Source of the DNA: Pseudomonas chlororaphis subsp. piscium | Lineage (GTDB): Bacteria > Pseudomonadota > Gammaproteobacteria > Pseudomonadales > Pseudomonadaceae | NCBI RefSeq assembly: GCF_003850345.1 | Contig: NZ_CP027707.1 | Location: 4,898,001-4,962,000, forward strand | Reading direction: 5' to 3' | DNA: 64,000 bases | Part shown: positions 33,838 to 44,951 of the stretch, piece after piece | Layout: every line of letters begins with the position of its first letter | Position numbering within the stretch: position 1 is the stretch's first letter | Made by a program: the position numbers and the translations under genes | Notes under the pieces: generated by a model | Databases searched by the model: none | Told to the model about the DNA's origin: nothing | The model's input: only the letters and a program-made list of their open reading frames with translations

Positions 33838-34055
33838 AGGAACTCCTTGGCAACAAGATTAAGCACGCAAAAGAGATGAAGAGATGCTGAACGACCCAAA
33901 CTCGGAATTTATTCAATAACGACCAACGATGAGTGGCTACCGAGGTTCAGATCAGAGGATCAGAGTCTTCCGTTTTCATGCACTTTCGCAGCAAGTATCA
34001 GTGTCACCAGATTGCTCTCCGACAACTTACGACTTTATCGGTTTTATACCGGTTT

Positions 34056-34304
34056 TCACCGCACGCCCCCGATGCCTTGCATGGGCGAGTGATACCGCCC
34101 CCACAATATCTCGATAACCTGCGCGGCACTGGCGCAGGCATTGGCGCATTGCTCCAGCGCCTGGAACCGCGCGGCAGGTTGTGGCTGACGCAATTGTCCG
34201 CGCACCCGGTGTTCGGCCTGTCGAAGGCTGTCCAGCAAGTGCCGGCGCAATACGCCCTGGGTATCGGCGAACAAGGCATCTTCCAGATAGGTGATACGGG
34301 CCAT
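34056..34304 (-). CDS. SsaE/YscE-like needle co-chaperone
   Basis: 82 residues forming a helical hairpin, with a start MARITYLEDALFADTQGVLR and an end ILWGRYHS that echo SPI-2 SsaE (LEDLLL near the start, YYRYHNS near the end, same length). It follows sctD by 26 bases, as ssaE follows ssaD, and has a clear AAGGA site. It probably pairs with the SctG-like protein to hold needle subunits, or aids translocator export. Confidence 0.7.
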   Translation of the reverse strand: MARITYLEDALFADTQGVLRRHLLDSLRQAEHRVRGQLRQPQPAARFQALEQCANACASAAQVIEILWGRYHSPMQGIGGVR

Positions 34305-34330
34305 TCAACGTCCTTTTTCAATCTGCTGAT

Positions 34331-35548
34331 TCAGAGTGTCAGTGGCAGCGATATCAGCTCTTGATCCTTGAGCAAGGCCATCGACAAGCGATCGAGCGCA
34401 TAAATGCGGTAGCCACTTGGCAAAACACTGCCTTGCTGCAAGCGCATGCCATTGGCCAGTTGTACATAGGGGGAATCCACATTGCCGCCAATGCCGACAA
34501 TCGATGAGGGTAAGTAGCGTTCGGCCGAGGCCATTCCCGGAATATTCTGGAAAACCGCCGACAAGCGTGGGGCACCGTCGCGATTGAAGGCATCGAGCAC
34601 TTCGGTCACGGTGGCCAAATGCTGGGCATCCAGTTGACCGCTGACCCGCAAGGCTTTGTCGGACACCCTGACACTCAAGCCGCCCAACACCTGGCGCGCC
34701 GTCAGCCGGGACACTAAGTCATCGAACAGCAGCGCCTGGTCATTGACCACCCGCCACCCCGCCAGCGCCTGAATCGCCCGCAGTTGGGCGCTGGTGCGCT
34801 GCCATGTGGTGTCCGCGACGATATTGCCGAAAATCACCACGCGATCCAGTCGCTCCCCGCTCTTGACCTCGACATCCCGATAACCGTTCAAACTCAGCAC
34901 CGAGCGCACACTGTCGAGCAAACTGTCGGCGCAAACGCTCTCGTCATACACCAGCAGCCCCCTTGCGCGCAGCTTGGCGCGCAAGCCTGCGACGCTGGGC
35001 GAGGAATGACACAGGCCCTTAAGGACGAGGCTGCCCTGGTTGCCCCGCTGGACACTCAAGCCGGCGAGCTGCGGATCCTTCAATTGCGTGGCCAGCCATT
35101 CATCCTGGTCCAGGACCGGTACCCTGAGGGTCGGTTGCCAGGCCAGCAGCCCCACGGCCAACCCCAGCCCGCAGACCGCGGCCAGGGCTCCCCAGTGCCA
35201 CACGGATGCACGCGCCGGGCGACGCCGCGTCAATCGCGCGGGCACCTCCGGCGTGGACAGCTCATCGCCGGACCGGCCCAGTACAAAAGCCTGTCCGGCA
35301 AGATCGATCACCCGGCCCAGCGGCAGTGCCTGTTCCAGGTCCCAGGGCTGCCCTTCGACCCAGGCAGGCGTCGCGCACGCCAGCCGGATGGCCTCCTCCT
35401 CGATCGATAAGGTCGCCTGGGCATCCTGCTCAAGGCACAGGGCAATGTCCGAGTCCGGGCCGCCGATCCGTAGTTCGCCCACGGGCAGTGCCAGCTCACG
35501 GCCACTTAACGGCCCGTTCAGCCACTTGAGTTTGTAGGTACGGTCCAT
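34331..35548 (-). CDS. sctD: SctD inner-membrane ring protein
   Basis: 405 residues, the SsaD size. The cytoplasmic N-terminus is FHA-like (LNGPLSGRELALPVGELRIG). One transmembrane segment lies near residues 118-138 (WHWGALAAVCGLGLAVGLLA). The periplasmic part has repeated ring-building modules (DSLLDSVRSVLSLNGYRDVE, RIYALDRLSMALLKDQELIS). ATG 35548 is preferred to the GTG one codon earlier. It lies between sctC and the SsaE-like gene in SPI-2 order. Confidence 0.88.
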   Translation of the reverse strand: MDRTYKLKWLNGPLSGRELALPVGELRIGGPDSDIALCLEQDAQATLSIEEEAIRLACATPAWVEGQPWDLEQALPLGRVIDLAGQAFVLGRSGDELSTPEVPARLTRRRPARASVWHWGALAAVCGLGLAVGLLAWQPTLRVPVLDQDEWLATQLKDPQLAGLSVQRGNQGSLVLKGLCHSSPSVAGLRAKLRARGLLVYDESVCADSLLDSVRSVLSLNGYRDVEVKSGERLDRVVIFGNIVADTTWQRTSAQLRAIQALAGWRVVNDQALLFDDLVSRLTARQVLGGLSVRVSDKALRVSGQLDAQHLATVTEVLDAFNRDGAPRLSAVFQNIPGMASAERYLPSSIVGIGGNVDSPYVQLANGMRLQQGSVLPSGYRIYALDRLSMALLKDQELISLPLTL

Positions 35549-35558
35549 CACTGGCCCA

Positions 35559-37049
35559 TCAGGGTTGACGCCAAGGATCAGCTTGGATCAGAAACAAACG
35601 GACCGTTTGGCGGTTGATCTTCTGCGTCGATCTGAAGAACCGGCCAATGAAGGGAATGTCCCCCAGCAATGGGATCTTGCGTACGCTTTCGCTTTCCTCA
35701 TCCTGGACGAAACCGCCCAGCAACAAGGCTTGGCCGGCCTTGAGCAAGGCATGAGTGGAAATTTCCGAATTCAACGTCTGGGGCAAAGGCTCTCTCTGGC
35801 TGATCGGGTCGGTTTGCCGTCCGTCCTGGATAATCAGGGTCAACATGACTTCCTGTTCGCTCCCTTCACCTACCACTCGCGGGGTCACGCGCAGCAGCGA
35901 TCCGGCCGATATGGACTCCAGCTTGGCGACATTTTCCGCCACCAGTTTGGTGTAGAAGGTGATGTTGCGATCAAGCACGGCCTGCATGTTGTTCAGCGTG
36001 ACCACCGAAGGACGCGACAAAATGCGCGCCTTGGCGTTCTGCTCCAGGGCATTGAGCCGGATCATGAAGTTGCCGGTATTGGCGATCACCGTAGAAAAAT
36101 TGCCGGCATCAAAGCCTTCACCCGTGTTCAAGCTGACCCCTACGCCACCGATGCGCGCGCCCCCCGACCAATCGATCCCCAAGGCGCCGAGGTCCTGGGA
36201 GTTGACGTCGATGATCGCCACCGAAATCTCGACCAGCGATGGCTTGTGATCAAGCTGGGTAATCAGGTCGGCATACAGCGGCAGGTTGAGCTGGCGATCG
36301 CGTACCAGCACCGCATTCTGTCGCGGGTCGGCGGAAAACATGGGCAAGCTCCGGTCATCCGATGAGGGTTCACCCTGATTTTCCTTGAGCGGCAACGTTC
36401 GTCCCTGCGCCATGTCCTTGAGCACCGACACAACCCCCGGCACCACTACTTGCTGGTTGCGATAGGTGTATTGGGTGTCGGCGGCGGCAGCGTACTTCAA
36501 GGCAAACAGCTCGATGGCCTCCTGGTTACGCTCGCGATTGAATTTCTGCTGATCGAGCCCTTCGGCCAGTCGCGCCACCCGCTCCATGCAGGCGGGAACA
36601 CCCTGCACTTCCAGGGCATTGGAGCTCGGGACACTGCGTACCCGGCAGTAACGCTTATCCAGAATGCCGGTGGACTGCAACTGGGCCATCAAGGTCTGTA
36701 CCGGCAGATACGCCGGTGTCAGCAATCGGCTGCCCACCTCCTGCGCCTTGTAGACATGAATCGTCTGCCCGTCGTAGTACCAGGCAAGCTGATAGAGCTG
36801 CGCCAGGTGTTCGAGCGTCTGTTCGGGCGTACCGCCGTCCAAACGGCCAATAAAGGATTCGCCTATCTGCGGGCTGACGATCACCGGAACACGATAGTTG
36901 GCCCCCAAGTCGCGCAAGACATCGGCCAGCTTGGCGCCACGGGTGTTCAAGAAGAAGGCTGGCGCGTCCGGGGGCGCAATCGCGCCGTTGGCACCCGGGG
37001 TTACGCACAAGACCGCCATTCCCGCCAGGCAGTCTCTCAGCCACCTCAT
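35559..37049 (-). CDS. sctC: SctC outer-membrane secretin
   Basis: 496 residues. A cleavable signal peptide (MRWLRDCLAGMAVLCVTPGA) precedes N0/N1/N3 domains and a C-terminal secretin barrel with conserved NSQDLGALGIDWSG, a VTLNNMQAVLDRN segment and the closing VRKIPLLGDIPFIGRFF. The start at 37049 overlaps the ssaB-like stop (ATGA), and an extension 40 codons upstream runs into that gene. It forms the outer-membrane ring through which the needle passes. Confidence 0.93.
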   Translation of the reverse strand: MRWLRDCLAGMAVLCVTPGANGAIAPPDAPAFFLNTRGAKLADVLRDLGANYRVPVIVSPQIGESFIGRLDGGTPEQTLEHLAQLYQLAWYYDGQTIHVYKAQEVGSRLLTPAYLPVQTLMAQLQSTGILDKRYCRVRSVPSSNALEVQGVPACMERVARLAEGLDQQKFNRERNQEAIELFALKYAAAADTQYTYRNQQVVVPGVVSVLKDMAQGRTLPLKENQGEPSSDDRSLPMFSADPRQNAVLVRDRQLNLPLYADLITQLDHKPSLVEISVAIIDVNSQDLGALGIDWSGGARIGGVGVSLNTGEGFDAGNFSTVIANTGNFMIRLNALEQNAKARILSRPSVVTLNNMQAVLDRNITFYTKLVAENVAKLESISAGSLLRVTPRVVGEGSEQEVMLTLIIQDGRQTDPISQREPLPQTLNSEISTHALLKAGQALLLGGFVQDEESESVRKIPLLGDIPFIGRFFRSTQKINRQTVRLFLIQADPWRQP

Positions 37050-37441
37050 GCCAGGCGCCCCAGGGTACGGGTCTCGGTGGGCTCGGGGTGTGACGCGCCA
37101 TGGGTTGCGAGCCAGCAGGCGATGGACAACTGTTGTTGCAGGCGCGCCTCCAGTTCCCAGGGTGGGCACTGGCTGTCATGGCGGCGAATCAGAAAAATAT
37201 CCTCACCGTCCAGTAACAGACTGTCGTCCAGGCTCTCTGGTATCGATGCCAGCCACAAACTGGTGCGAACCAGCCACTCGTCATCGATGGATGGGCATTC
37301 GATCGCCAAGGCAACGCACAGCCCCAAAGGGTATTCCCAGCACCATCCGCGGACACCGGACAGGGTCATGTGCCAACGCTGCCCCACTCTCGACTGCATG
37401 CGAATGGTTTCAAGTCCAGCCAGGGAAGATGGAAAATTCAT
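37046..37441 (-). CDS. SsaB/SpiC-like type III protein
   Basis: 131 residues, nearly the same length as SPI-2 SsaB (SpiC). The centre GQRWHMTLSGVRGW, LGLCVALAIECPSIDDEWLV, and the end LEARLQQQLSIACWLATHG parallel SsaB (SRSWIMTIDG..., EIEKHLALTCIL) by eye. It immediately precedes sctC, exactly as ssaB precedes ssaC. SsaB works with the gatekeeper in controlling secretion order and has also been reported as an effector. The similarity is low, so gene order carries much of the weight. Confidence 0.6.
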   Translation of the reverse strand: MNFPSSLAGLETIRMQSRVGQRWHMTLSGVRGWCWEYPLGLCVALAIECPSIDDEWLVRTSLWLASIPESLDDSLLLDGEDIFLIRRHDSQCPPWELEARLQQQLSIACWLATHGASHPEPTETRTLGRLA

Positions 37442-37561
37442 AGCGTTATCGATGAAGGGAATTGCACGATTTTGTCAGTTTTGGAAAATTTCTGAATCCG
37501 GTAATGACCTGAACCCTATAGCCTTCGCGCCCCAGCCCCTAAAAAAGTCAGGTTTTTGATC
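37442..37561. promoter_or_regulatory. Divergent promoter region ssaB-like operon / response regulator
   Basis: 120 AT-rich bases lie between the minus-strand ssaB-sctC-sctD-ssaE operon and the plus-strand SsrB-like gene. A position between ssaB and the regulators is where SsrB autoregulates in SPI-2. No specific binding motif can be claimed here. Confidence 0.45.
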
Positions 37562-38212
37562 ATGCTGTCATATCTGCAAACTACGCCTGCCCCACAACGG
37601 ATCCTGATCGTCGAAGATCATTACTTGCTCATCTACGGCATCAAGATTCTGCTTTCAGCGATGCCTGGCTACGAGGTCGTCGGTGAAATCGTCGACGGCC
37701 TGAACGTGTACGCGGCCTGCCAGGAGCTCAAGCCCGACGTGGTACTGCTCGACCTCGGCCTGCCCGGCATGGATGGCATCGATGTCATCCGCCAGTTGAA
37801 ACGACGCCGACCCGAGCTGACCATCGTGGTGGTCACCGCTGACGCCTCCGAGCACCGCGCCCGCGATGCATTGGCCGCGGGCGCACTCGCCTACATCTTG
37901 AAGAAGAGCTCCCAGCAGGTACTGTTGGCCGGCTTGCAAACCGCCATCGCCGGCCAGGTCTTCCTCGATCCCGCGCTCAACCTGGCGCACGTGACCAGCG
38001 CCCCGAATGTCGGCGGGCAGGGCAACCTGACCACCCGGGAACGCCAGATACTCAAGCTCATCGCCGAAGGCGACCGTAACCGGGACATTTCCGAAAAACT
38101 CTCGATTACCATCAAGACGGTCGAAACCCACCGCCTGAACCTCATGCGCAAGCTCGATGCGCATAACATTGCGGACCTGGTCAACTGGGCGTGCCGTCTG
38201 GGTATCCACTGA
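37562..38212 (+). CDS. SsrB-like NarL-family response regulator
   Basis: 216 residues. The receiver has the acidic pair in LIVEDHY, phospho-acceptor Asp in VVLLDLGLPGMDG and lysine in YILKKSS. A LuxR-type DNA-binding domain follows (LTTRERQILKLIAEGDRNRD, ISEKLSITIKTVETHRLNLM). Length and domain order match SPI-2 SsrB. It should activate the type III operons when phosphorylated by the hybrid kinase encoded convergently 15 bases away. ATG at 37562 is used. An in-frame TTG two codons earlier is possible. Confidence 0.85.
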   Translation: MLSYLQTTPAPQRILIVEDHYLLIYGIKILLSAMPGYEVVGEIVDGLNVYAACQELKPDVVLLDLGLPGMDGIDVIRQLKRRRPELTIVVVTADASEHRARDALAAGALAYILKKSSQQVLLAGLQTAIAGQVFLDPALNLAHVTSAPNVGGQGNLTTRERQILKLIAEGDRNRDISEKLSITIKTVETHRLNLMRKLDAHNIADLVNWACRLGIH

Positions 38213-38227
38213 AGGTGTGTGACGGGC

Positions 38228-40984
38228 CTAATGGGTCTTCGGCAAAATCAACCCGCGCAGGTAGCCGACTTCCTCACAGCTCAGCCACTCGCCGTGGCTG
38301 ACCCGGGTTTCCTGGTCCTGCGCCCATGTGTACACCCGATCAAGACCGCCCTGGCCGGCACACCCCTTGAGCGTGTGCAGCAGTATCAGCAGGCCTGCGC
38401 GATCCTGTTTGCGGCACGCGGTTTCGATATCCCGGCGCACGATCTCAAGCGTTTCATAGAACCTGGCGCGCAGCGAGGTGTCCGCAAGGTTGATAAGCGG
38501 TTGCTGCAACTTGCGGTTCGGTGCCAGGTCGATGCCCCGCGCCAACTGCAGCGAAACGACCTGTTCGACCCCGCTCGCCAGTTGCTCCAGGCTGACGGGT
38601 TTGGCGAGGTAGCCATTCATCCCCGCGGCCCGGGCTCGATAGCGCTCGTCGGGCAGTGCATTCGCCGTGAGCGCCATGATGGGGGTGTCCGGGTCAAGCA
38701 TCCCGCTGGCCATGTCGCGCCAGAGCCGGGTGACTTGCAGGCCGTCCATGTCCGGCATGCGAATATCCATCAGCACCCAATCGAAGACATGGGTTCTTCC
38801 GCAGTGCAGCGCTTCTTCCCCCGAGGAGGCCGAATAGGCCAGGTGCCCAAGCTCCTGGAGCATCTTGCCGACGATATCGCGATTGACTTGCATGTCATCG
38901 ACCACCAGGACCTTGAGCGCCCACGCACAGGGGGCAATCGAGGCCGGTTCATCGCCCGGCAACTTTTCCTCGAACAGAATGGCGCTGACCTTCTGCCACA
39001 ACCGGCCGGGCAAATAGACCAGCTCAGGCATATCGAGCAAGGGCGAGTCGCCCGGCTGGGCTTCGATGCCCCAAATGGCCAACTGCGTCTGCAATGCCGC
39101 CGGGGCCGGCAGCCGGGCTGAAAAAGCCAATGAGGGTTCACTGGGATCGCATATCGGTAGCAACAGGGTGAAGGTCGATCCTGCGCCAACCTGGCTGTCG
39201 AGCAGGATTTCTCCGCCCATCAGGTTCGCCAGCCGCGATGCAATGGCCAGCCCCAGGCCGCTGCCGTTGTCATGGGCGCGCACCTGGATGAAAGGCATGA
39301 AGATATCGAGCTGATTCTCTTCCGGTATGCCTTTACCAGTGTCCCGCACCGCGATGACCAGCATCTCAGCCCGCCGTTCAAGCCGGACGCAGATCTCGCC
39401 CTGCGCGGTGAATTTTACGGCATTGGCCAGGAGGTTGATCAGGATCTGTTGCACGCGCACGCCGTCGAGGGACATCGAGCGAGGCACATTGGCCGCCACC
39501 AGGGTTCGCAGCGACAAGCGTTTTTCCTGTGCCCGCAAATTGATCGTCAGCAACACCTGGTCGAGCATCGGCAGGATCGCCGTCTGCTCGTAGGACAACT
39601 CCAGCTGTCCAGCTTCGATTCGAGAGAAATCCAGCAGGTTGTTGATGATGCTCAGCAAAAAGCCGGAGGACTGACGCGCGGTGCCGATCAGTTCCTGCTG
39701 TTGCTCGGACAAGCCACTGCGCTCGAGCAGGCTGAGCGCGCCGACAATGCCATTGAGCGGCGTGCGTATCTCATGGCTGATGCTCGTCAGGTGTTCGCTC
39801 TTGCGGTGACTGGCCCGCTCGGCGATGCGCTTGGCCACATCCAGTTCGCGGGTTCGACTCCTGACCTTGTCTTCCAGTGTCTGGTGATAGGCATTGAGGG
39901 TCTTGAGCAGCGTGTTATAGGCACTGGCAATGCGGCCCAGCTCATCCTTGCGCCCTTCCGGCAATCGATAGCTCAGGTCGGTGAGCTGTTTCTGGCGATG
40001 GATGAGCTCGACGATATGACTCAGGGGCCGACCCAGCTGGCGCTGAAGGATCAGGGCGATAAACACCAGTAACAACAACTGGGCCAGCAGCGTCCAGGGC
40101 GCTGTCGACCCCAGCAACGGCAGTACCCGGTCCATCACGGCATCACCGCGTGCGATGGCGGACAACTGCCATGGCGGCCCCCTGAGCAGCGTACAGTCGA
40201 CAATGAAACCAGCCATTTCCATGGCCTTGCGCTGGCAGTCCGGTTGCACGCCCTGGGCGGCAAGCAACGCGCTCTCCTCCCTGTTGTCGCTCCATAACAG
40301 TCTGCCGCCGGCATCGCGCAGGATGTACGAAAAGTCATATTTGCGCGCGTTCAGGTCGTCGATCCGCAACAACTGCCCGGCGGTGATCCCCGAACGCGCG
40401 TCAATCGCGGTCACAGCGCTGCGCAGGTGCCCCTGACCATCCTCGAACACACTGCCCCAGCAGTTGTCGCTGGTGGTCGATCGGTACTGACGCGACAGCA
40501 GCGCATGCATCTTGGCCTGCATGTCGGCAGCCGTCTGGCCCTCGGGGCGGTAGAAAAGCACGCCCTGCCCCGGCACCAACAGAAAGGTTTCCGTCCGGTT
40601 GACCGAGTCCGAGTTGCCAAAGATCTCAATGACCTGGCCAGCAACGGCAATGCGTTCCTGGTCCACATCGACCCCGTCGAAGGGGACGAACACCGTGTGT
40701 TTCAGTTCGTTGCTCTGGGTACCCGGCAGGCTCGCATTCCTGAGCAGCTCGCTCCACAGGCGCAACAGGGTGTTAACCCTGACCTGGGCCAGCTCATAAC
40801 GACGATTCTCTTCCTCGGCCACCCCGTTCAGCTCCCAGTCCAGGTCTTCCCTGACTTCGACCTCGGCCTTGCTGTAGCGGTAATAAAAACTGATGGTCTC
40901 GGACAACAGCCAGAATGCGCTCATGGCGCAGGCCAGGGTGACGATGACACTACGGGTCAGTGAGGCTTGCCAAAGTTTATGCAT
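38228..40984 (-). CDS. SsrA-like hybrid sensor kinase
   Basis: 918 residues, essentially the length of SPI-2 SsrA. Order: transmembrane helix (about 10-30), a large periplasmic sensor (30-300), second transmembrane helix (305-325), HAMP, histidine kinase with [14 protein letters not shown] and ATPase boxes ([21 protein letters not shown]), a receiver ([11 protein letters not shown]) and a C-terminal Hpt domain ([11 protein letters not shown]). Phosphate would pass His-Asp-His to the SsrB-like regulator. The gene converges on its partner's gene instead of forming an operon with it. The start is uncertain, and a GTG 13 codons upstream is an alternative. Confidence 0.85.
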   Translation of the reverse strand: MHKLWQASLTRSVIVTLACAMSAFWLLSETISFYYRYSKAEVEVREDLDWELNGVAEEENRRYELAQVRVNTLLRLWSELLRNASLPGTQSNELKHTVFVPFDGVDVDQERIAVAGQVIEIFGNSDSVNRTETFLLVPGQGVLFYRPEGQTAADMQAKMHALLSRQYRSTTSDNCWGSVFEDGQGHLRSAVTAIDARSGITAGQLLRIDDLNARKYDFSYILRDAGGRLLWSDNREESALLAAQGVQPDCQRKAMEMAGFIVDCTLLRGPPWQLSAIARGDAVMDRVLPLLGSTAPWTLLAQLLLLVFIALILQRQLGRPLSHIVELIHRQKQLTDLSYRLPEGRKDELGRIASAYNTLLKTLNAYHQTLEDKVRSRTRELDVAKRIAERASHRKSEHLTSISHEIRTPLNGIVGALSLLERSGLSEQQQELIGTARQSSGFLLSIINNLLDFSRIEAGQLELSYEQTAILPMLDQVLLTINLRAQEKRLSLRTLVAANVPRSMSLDGVRVQQILINLLANAVKFTAQGEICVRLERRAEMLVIAVRDTGKGIPEENQLDIFMPFIQVRAHDNGSGLGLAIASRLANLMGGEILLDSQVGAGSTFTLLLPICDPSEPSLAFSARLPAPAALQTQLAIWGIEAQPGDSPLLDMPELVYLPGRLWQKVSAILFEEKLPGDEPASIAPCAWALKVLVVDDMQVNRDIVGKMLQELGHLAYSASSGEEALHCGRTHVFDWVLMDIRMPDMDGLQVTRLWRDMASGMLDPDTPIMALTANALPDERYRARAAGMNGYLAKPVSLEQLASGVEQVVSLQLARGIDLAPNRKLQQPLINLADTSLRARFYETLEIVRRDIETACRKQDRAGLLILLHTLKGCAGQGGLDRVYTWAQDQETRVSHGEWLSCEEVGYLRGLILPKTH

Positions 40985-41195
40985 GTGGATAACGGTCTCG
41001 ACAGGCTGCACAACGCACAGCACACAAAACGATACGCCACGAGACAGGCTTGATAAATCAGGTGAAGGCCCGATAGCTCGAAGGCCCGCCTACTCGGGAT
41101 CATTGCCGCCGGATGACGTAGCCACCACAGGCCCGCCCCATAAGGCCGTGGACCGGAGCGCCCGGCAGCCCATGGTGTACAAAATAAGGATGCAG
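40985..41195. promoter_or_regulatory. Divergent promoter region sensor kinase / export operon
   Basis: 211 bases separate the minus-strand kinase gene from the plus-strand ssaM-sctV operon. No recognisable sigma-54 or HrpL box is seen. An AAGGA site at 41186-41190 sets the start of the first export gene. Confidence 0.4.
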
Positions 41196-41564
41196 ATGGA
41201 CCTACAAACGCAACGCAGCCTTGAAGAGTTCCTGCGTTTGTCGGACCTTTGCCCTGGCCGTGTCGAGGCGCGGATGGAGTTTTCCCTGCCGCCCTTTCGG
41301 TTATACATCGAATACACCCAGGGCCGGGTGCTGCTTTCACTGGCGCGCCAGGTCGAAGCCTGTCGGCGTTTCAGTACGCTCAAGGCCCTGCTGGGGCACT
41401 GCCACCCGGCATCCACCCAGGGGGTCGCGCTGCGCGCTTATGTCGTGGGCGACCAGCAAATGCTCAGTGGCGCACTGGTGCCCGGCAGTAGCGTCACACA
41501 ATGGATCGAGTGCCTGAAATGCATGCGGCGGCTGCTCGAACGCCACGCCGGGGATCGTCAATGA
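41196..41564 (+). CDS. SsaM-like export regulator
   Basis: 122 residues, the same length as SPI-2 SsaM, placed directly before sctV as ssaM precedes ssaV. It has the pattern ITx/LEEFLRLSDL at the start, FRLYIEYTQGRVLLS in the middle and a closing helix near WIECLKCMRRLLERHAG, comparable to SsaM (FIQLAGLAERP, YLNYHNGRIHL, WLRLHHRQIKFLE). SsaM acts with SsaL and SsaB to favour translocators over effectors. The start at 41196 is fixed by the AAGGA site. An ATG 6 bases earlier lies too close to it. Confidence 0.7.
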   Translation: MDLQTQRSLEEFLRLSDLCPGRVEARMEFSLPPFRLYIEYTQGRVLLSLARQVEACRRFSTLKALLGHCHPASTQGVALRAYVVGDQQMLSGALVPGSSVTQWIECLKCMRRLLERHAGDRQ

Positions 41565-43609
41565 ACCGCCTCGGTCACTGGCTTTCGCTGGCCGCGGGCC
41601 GCCAGGACATCGTGCTGGCGGTACTTCTGCTGCTTGCGGTGTTCATGATGATCGTTCCGTTGCCCACGGGACTGGTGGACCTGCTGATTGCCATCAACCT
41701 CACGATTTCCATCGTGCTGTTGATGATGGCCCTGTACATCCGCGAGCCGCTGGAATTCTCGACCTTCCCGGCCGTCTTGCTGATCACCACCCTGTTTCGC
41801 CTGGCGCTGACCATCAGCACCACCCGCTTGATTCTGCTGCAGGCGGACGCCGGTGAAATCGTCTACACCTTTGGCAACTTCGCCGTCGGGGGCAACCTCG
41901 GTGTCGGCCTGATTGTGTTCATGATCATCACCATCGTGCAGTTCATCGTGATCACCAAAGGCTCCGAGCGGGTCGCCGAAGTGGGCGCGCGCTTTTCCCT
42001 CGATGCGATGCCAGGCAAGCAGATGAGTATCGATGGCGACATGCGCGCCGGGATCATCGACGCCAATGAAGCCCGCCGCCAACGCGGCCTGGTCCAGAAG
42101 GAAAGCCAGCTGTACGGTGCAATGGACGGAGCGATGAAGTTCGTCAAGGGCGATGCGATTGCGGGCATCATCATTATCCTGGTCAACATCCTCGGCGGCA
42201 CTGCGGTCGGCGTGTTCATCCATGGCATGAGCGCGGGCACCGCCATGTCCACCTACGCCATTCTGTCCATCGGCGATGGCCTGATCAGCCAGATTCCGGC
42301 GCTGCTGATCTCCATCACCGCCGGTATTATCGTGACCCGCGTCCCGGGAGAGCAGCGCAAGAACCTGGCCAGCGACCTGAGCGAGCAAATCACCCGACAA
42401 CCCCAGGCTTTGAGCCTGGCCGCCGGGGTGTTGCTGGTATTCGCCCTGATCCCCGGCTTCCCGGTCATCTACTTTGTCGGCCTGGCCGGGGCGGTCTACG
42501 GCGGCGCCTGGTGGATCAGGAAACGTCAACCCCGTGCCGCCTCGAACAGCACCTCGGCCGATGCGCCGCCAGGCTTGATCGGCGATGACACCCAGCCGGC
42601 GATGACGCCGGGGGCGATTCCGCTGATGGTGCTCATGGCCAGCGACCTCGGGCGCTCAAGGGGGCTCGACGAGGCTTTCCAGCAGCTTCGGCAGAAGAAA
42701 TTCGAACAGCTGGGCATTCCGCTGCCTGACATCCACCAGCAGATCGATGCCTCGCTCGAAGCCGGGACCTTGCGCATTCTTTTGTACCAGGAGCCGGTCC
42801 TGACCCTGAAGGTGCCGGAGGGGTTGCTGCTGGCCGATGCGCACTCAATGCCCCTGGCGCAAGCACGACACAACGACAAGTTGCCCTTTGGCGGCCATAC
42901 CCTGCAATGGCTCGACCCCGAGCAGCATGAGACGCTGGCCGCCCTCGGCGTGGTGCTGCATCGGGACCAGGCCCGCGTCACTCACTGCCTGTCCCTGGTC
43001 ATGGACCGTTATGCCGCCGATTTCATCGGCGTCCAGGAGACCCGTTTCCTCATGGACTCCATGGAAAACAGCCACGCCGAACTGGTCAAGGAAGTGCAGC
43101 GGCAAATGCCCATCGGGCGCATTGCCGATGTATTGCAACGCCTGGTAGGCGAAGGCGTTTCCATCCGCGACCTGCGCAGTATTCTCGAAGCCTTGACGGA
43201 ATGGTCGCCGCGAGAAAAAGACCCGATCATGCTCACTGAATACGTACGGGTGGCCCTGCGTCGCCACATTGCCACGCGCTACCGTGGCAACCAGGCGTGG
43301 ATCAGTGGCTGGATGATCGGCGATGGCATCGAGGGGCTGGTGCGTGAATCGATCCGGCAGACAGCCGCCGGCTCTTACTCGACGCTGGAAGCCACCCAGA
43401 ACCAGGCTATTATCGAAGGCATCCGCGAGCGCGTCGGCGACGGCGACCCACGTCGCGCCGTGCTGATCACCGCCATCGATGTCCGGCGGTTTGTGCGCAA
43501 GATTGTCGAGCGTGAATACTCGGGCCTGCACGTCCTGTCGTTCCAGGAACTGGGCGATGAAGTCGAGTTGCGTGTCATTGGCAACATCGACCTGATCGAG
43601 CAGGCTTGA
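41561..43609 (+). CDS. sctV: SctV major export gate protein
   Basis: 682 residues of the FHIPEP/FlhA family. Eight N-terminal transmembrane helices with the conserved [20 protein letters not shown] and the [20 protein letters not shown] loop precede a cytoplasmic domain that forms the nonameric ring. The start overlaps the ssaM-like stop as ATGA. Length matches SsaV. Confidence 0.95.
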   Translation: MNRLGHWLSLAAGRQDIVLAVLLLLAVFMMIVPLPTGLVDLLIAINLTISIVLLMMALYIREPLEFSTFPAVLLITTLFRLALTISTTRLILLQADAGEIVYTFGNFAVGGNLGVGLIVFMIITIVQFIVITKGSERVAEVGARFSLDAMPGKQMSIDGDMRAGIIDANEARRQRGLVQKESQLYGAMDGAMKFVKGDAIAGIIIILVNILGGTAVGVFIHGMSAGTAMSTYAILSIGDGLISQIPALLISITAGIIVTRVPGEQRKNLASDLSEQITRQPQALSLAAGVLLVFALIPGFPVIYFVGLAGAVYGGAWWIRKRQPRAASNSTSADAPPGLIGDDTQPAMTPGAIPLMVLMASDLGRSRGLDEAFQQLRQKKFEQLGIPLPDIHQQIDASLEAGTLRILLYQEPVLTLKVPEGLLLADAHSMPLAQARHNDKLPFGGHTLQWLDPEQHETLAALGVVLHRDQARVTHCLSLVMDRYAADFIGVQETRFLMDSMENSHAELVKEVQRQMPIGRIADVLQRLVGEGVSIRDLRSILEALTEWSPREKDPIMLTEYVRVALRRHIATRYRGNQAWISGWMIGDGIEGLVRESIRQTAAGSYSTLEATQNQAIIEGIRERVGDGDPRRAVLITAIDVRRFVRKIVEREYSGLHVLSFQELGDEVELRVIGNIDLIEQA

Positions 43610-43610
43610 T

Positions 43611-44951
43611 ATGCGCGCGCCGAACCTCACCACCCTGCGCGACTTGCTCGAGCAAAGGCCCTGCTTCCAGCGGGCGGGAGCCACGACGGCCGAGGTCGGC
43701 GAGTACTTCAACGGTCGCATCAGCGAAGTCGGCCCGACCCTGTTGCGGGCGTCCCTGCCTGGCGTCGGACTCGGCGAACGGTGTCGGCTGGAGCCCTCCG
43801 GGATCGAGGCCGAGGTCGTCGCCGTGGAGGGTGATTACGCGGTGTTATCACCCTTCAGCGAGCCCCTCGGCGTGACCACCGGCAGCCACGTGCACGCACT
43901 GGGCAAACCCCATGAAATCGCCCTGGGGGCCTTCCTGCTTGGCAGCGTCGTCGATGGCCTGGGGCGCCCGCTGGACGGCAGCGATGCCCCGGCCGATTGC
44001 CTGTGGCGCGGCGTCGAGCGCGAGGCCCCCGAAGCCCTCACCCGCCCGATCATCGACACGCCTCTGCCGCTGGGCGTGCGTGCGATCGATGCACTGCTGA
44101 CCTGCGGGGTCGGCCAGCGGGTCGGCATATTTGCAGCGGCGGGAGGCGGTAAAAGCACGCTGCTGGGGATGGTGTGCGATGGCAGCCTGGCTGACGTGAT
44201 CGTGCTTGCCCTGATTGGCGAACGGGGACGCGAAGTCCGTGAGTTTCTTGAACATACGCTGTCCCCGGCCGCCCGCGAACGCACCATTGTGGTGGTGTCG
44301 ACCTCCGACCGCCCGGCGCTCGAACGGCTGAAAGCCGCCTACACGGCGACCACCATTGCCGAGTATTTTCGCGACCAGGGCAAGAACGTCCTGCTGATGA
44401 TGGACTCATTGACCCGGTTTGCCCGCGCCGCCCGGGAAATTGGCCTGGCCGCCGGAGAACTGTGCGGTGCCGGAGGTTATCCGCCGAGTTTCTTCGCCCG
44501 CCTGCCCCGCTTGCTCGAACGCGCGGGCCCCGCCGCCATCGGCAGCATCACGGGGATCTACACGGTGCTGGTCGAGGGCGACAACATGACTGAGCCGGTG
44601 GCCGATGAAGTGCGCTCGATTCTCGACGGCCATATCGTGCTGTCACGCAAGCTCGCCGAAGCCAACCATTATCCGGCCATCGATATCGGCGCCAGCGTCA
44701 GTCGGGTGATGAGCCAGATCGTCGATCCCGAGCATCGGCACATGGCCGGCAAGGTGCGGCGCCTGATGGCGGCCTACAAGGACATCGAGTTGCTGGTCAG
44801 GGTCGGTGAATACCAGGCCGGCCAAGACGACGAAGCCGATGAGGCCCTCGCCCGTCGTGACGCGATCCGCGGATTGCTGTGCCAATCCACCACGCAAAAG
44901 AACAGCTTCCAGGAAACCATCCAGCACCTATGCCAGACACTGACAGCCTGA
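43611..44951 (+). CDS. sctN: SctN type III ATPase
   Basis: 446 residues related to FliI and the F1 beta subunit. Walker A is AAAGGGKST, and [30 protein letters not shown] and [19 protein letters not shown] are conserved. The enzyme unfolds substrates and strips chaperones at the base of the machine. The gene begins two bases after sctV and overlaps sctO by 22 bases. Confidence 0.95.
   Translation: MRAPNLTTLRDLLEQRPCFQRAGATTAEVGEYFNGRISEVGPTLLRASLPGVGLGERCRLEPSGIEAEVVAVEGDYAVLSPFSEPLGVTTGSHVHALGKPHEIALGAFLLGSVVDGLGRPLDGSDAPADCLWRGVEREAPEALTRPIIDTPLPLGVRAIDALLTCGVGQRVGIFAAAGGGKSTLLGMVCDGSLADVIVLALIGERGREVREFLEHTLSPAARERTIVVVSTSDRPALERLKAAYTATTIAEYFRDQGKNVLLMMDSLTRFARAAREIGLAAGELCGAGGYPPSFFARLPRLLERAGPAAIGSITGIYTVLVEGDNMTEPVADEVRSILDGHIVLSRKLAEANHYPAIDIGASVSRVMSQIVDPEHRHMAGKVRRLMAAYKDIELLVRVGEYQAGQDDEADEALARRDAIRGLLCQSTTQKNSFQETIQHLCQTLTA

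Noticed and set aside
33929..34364. Plus-strand frames opposite the SsaE-like gene and its downstream gap
   Set aside because: They overlap the convincing minus-strand SsaE-like gene and the end of sctD, with no ribosome-binding site or motif.
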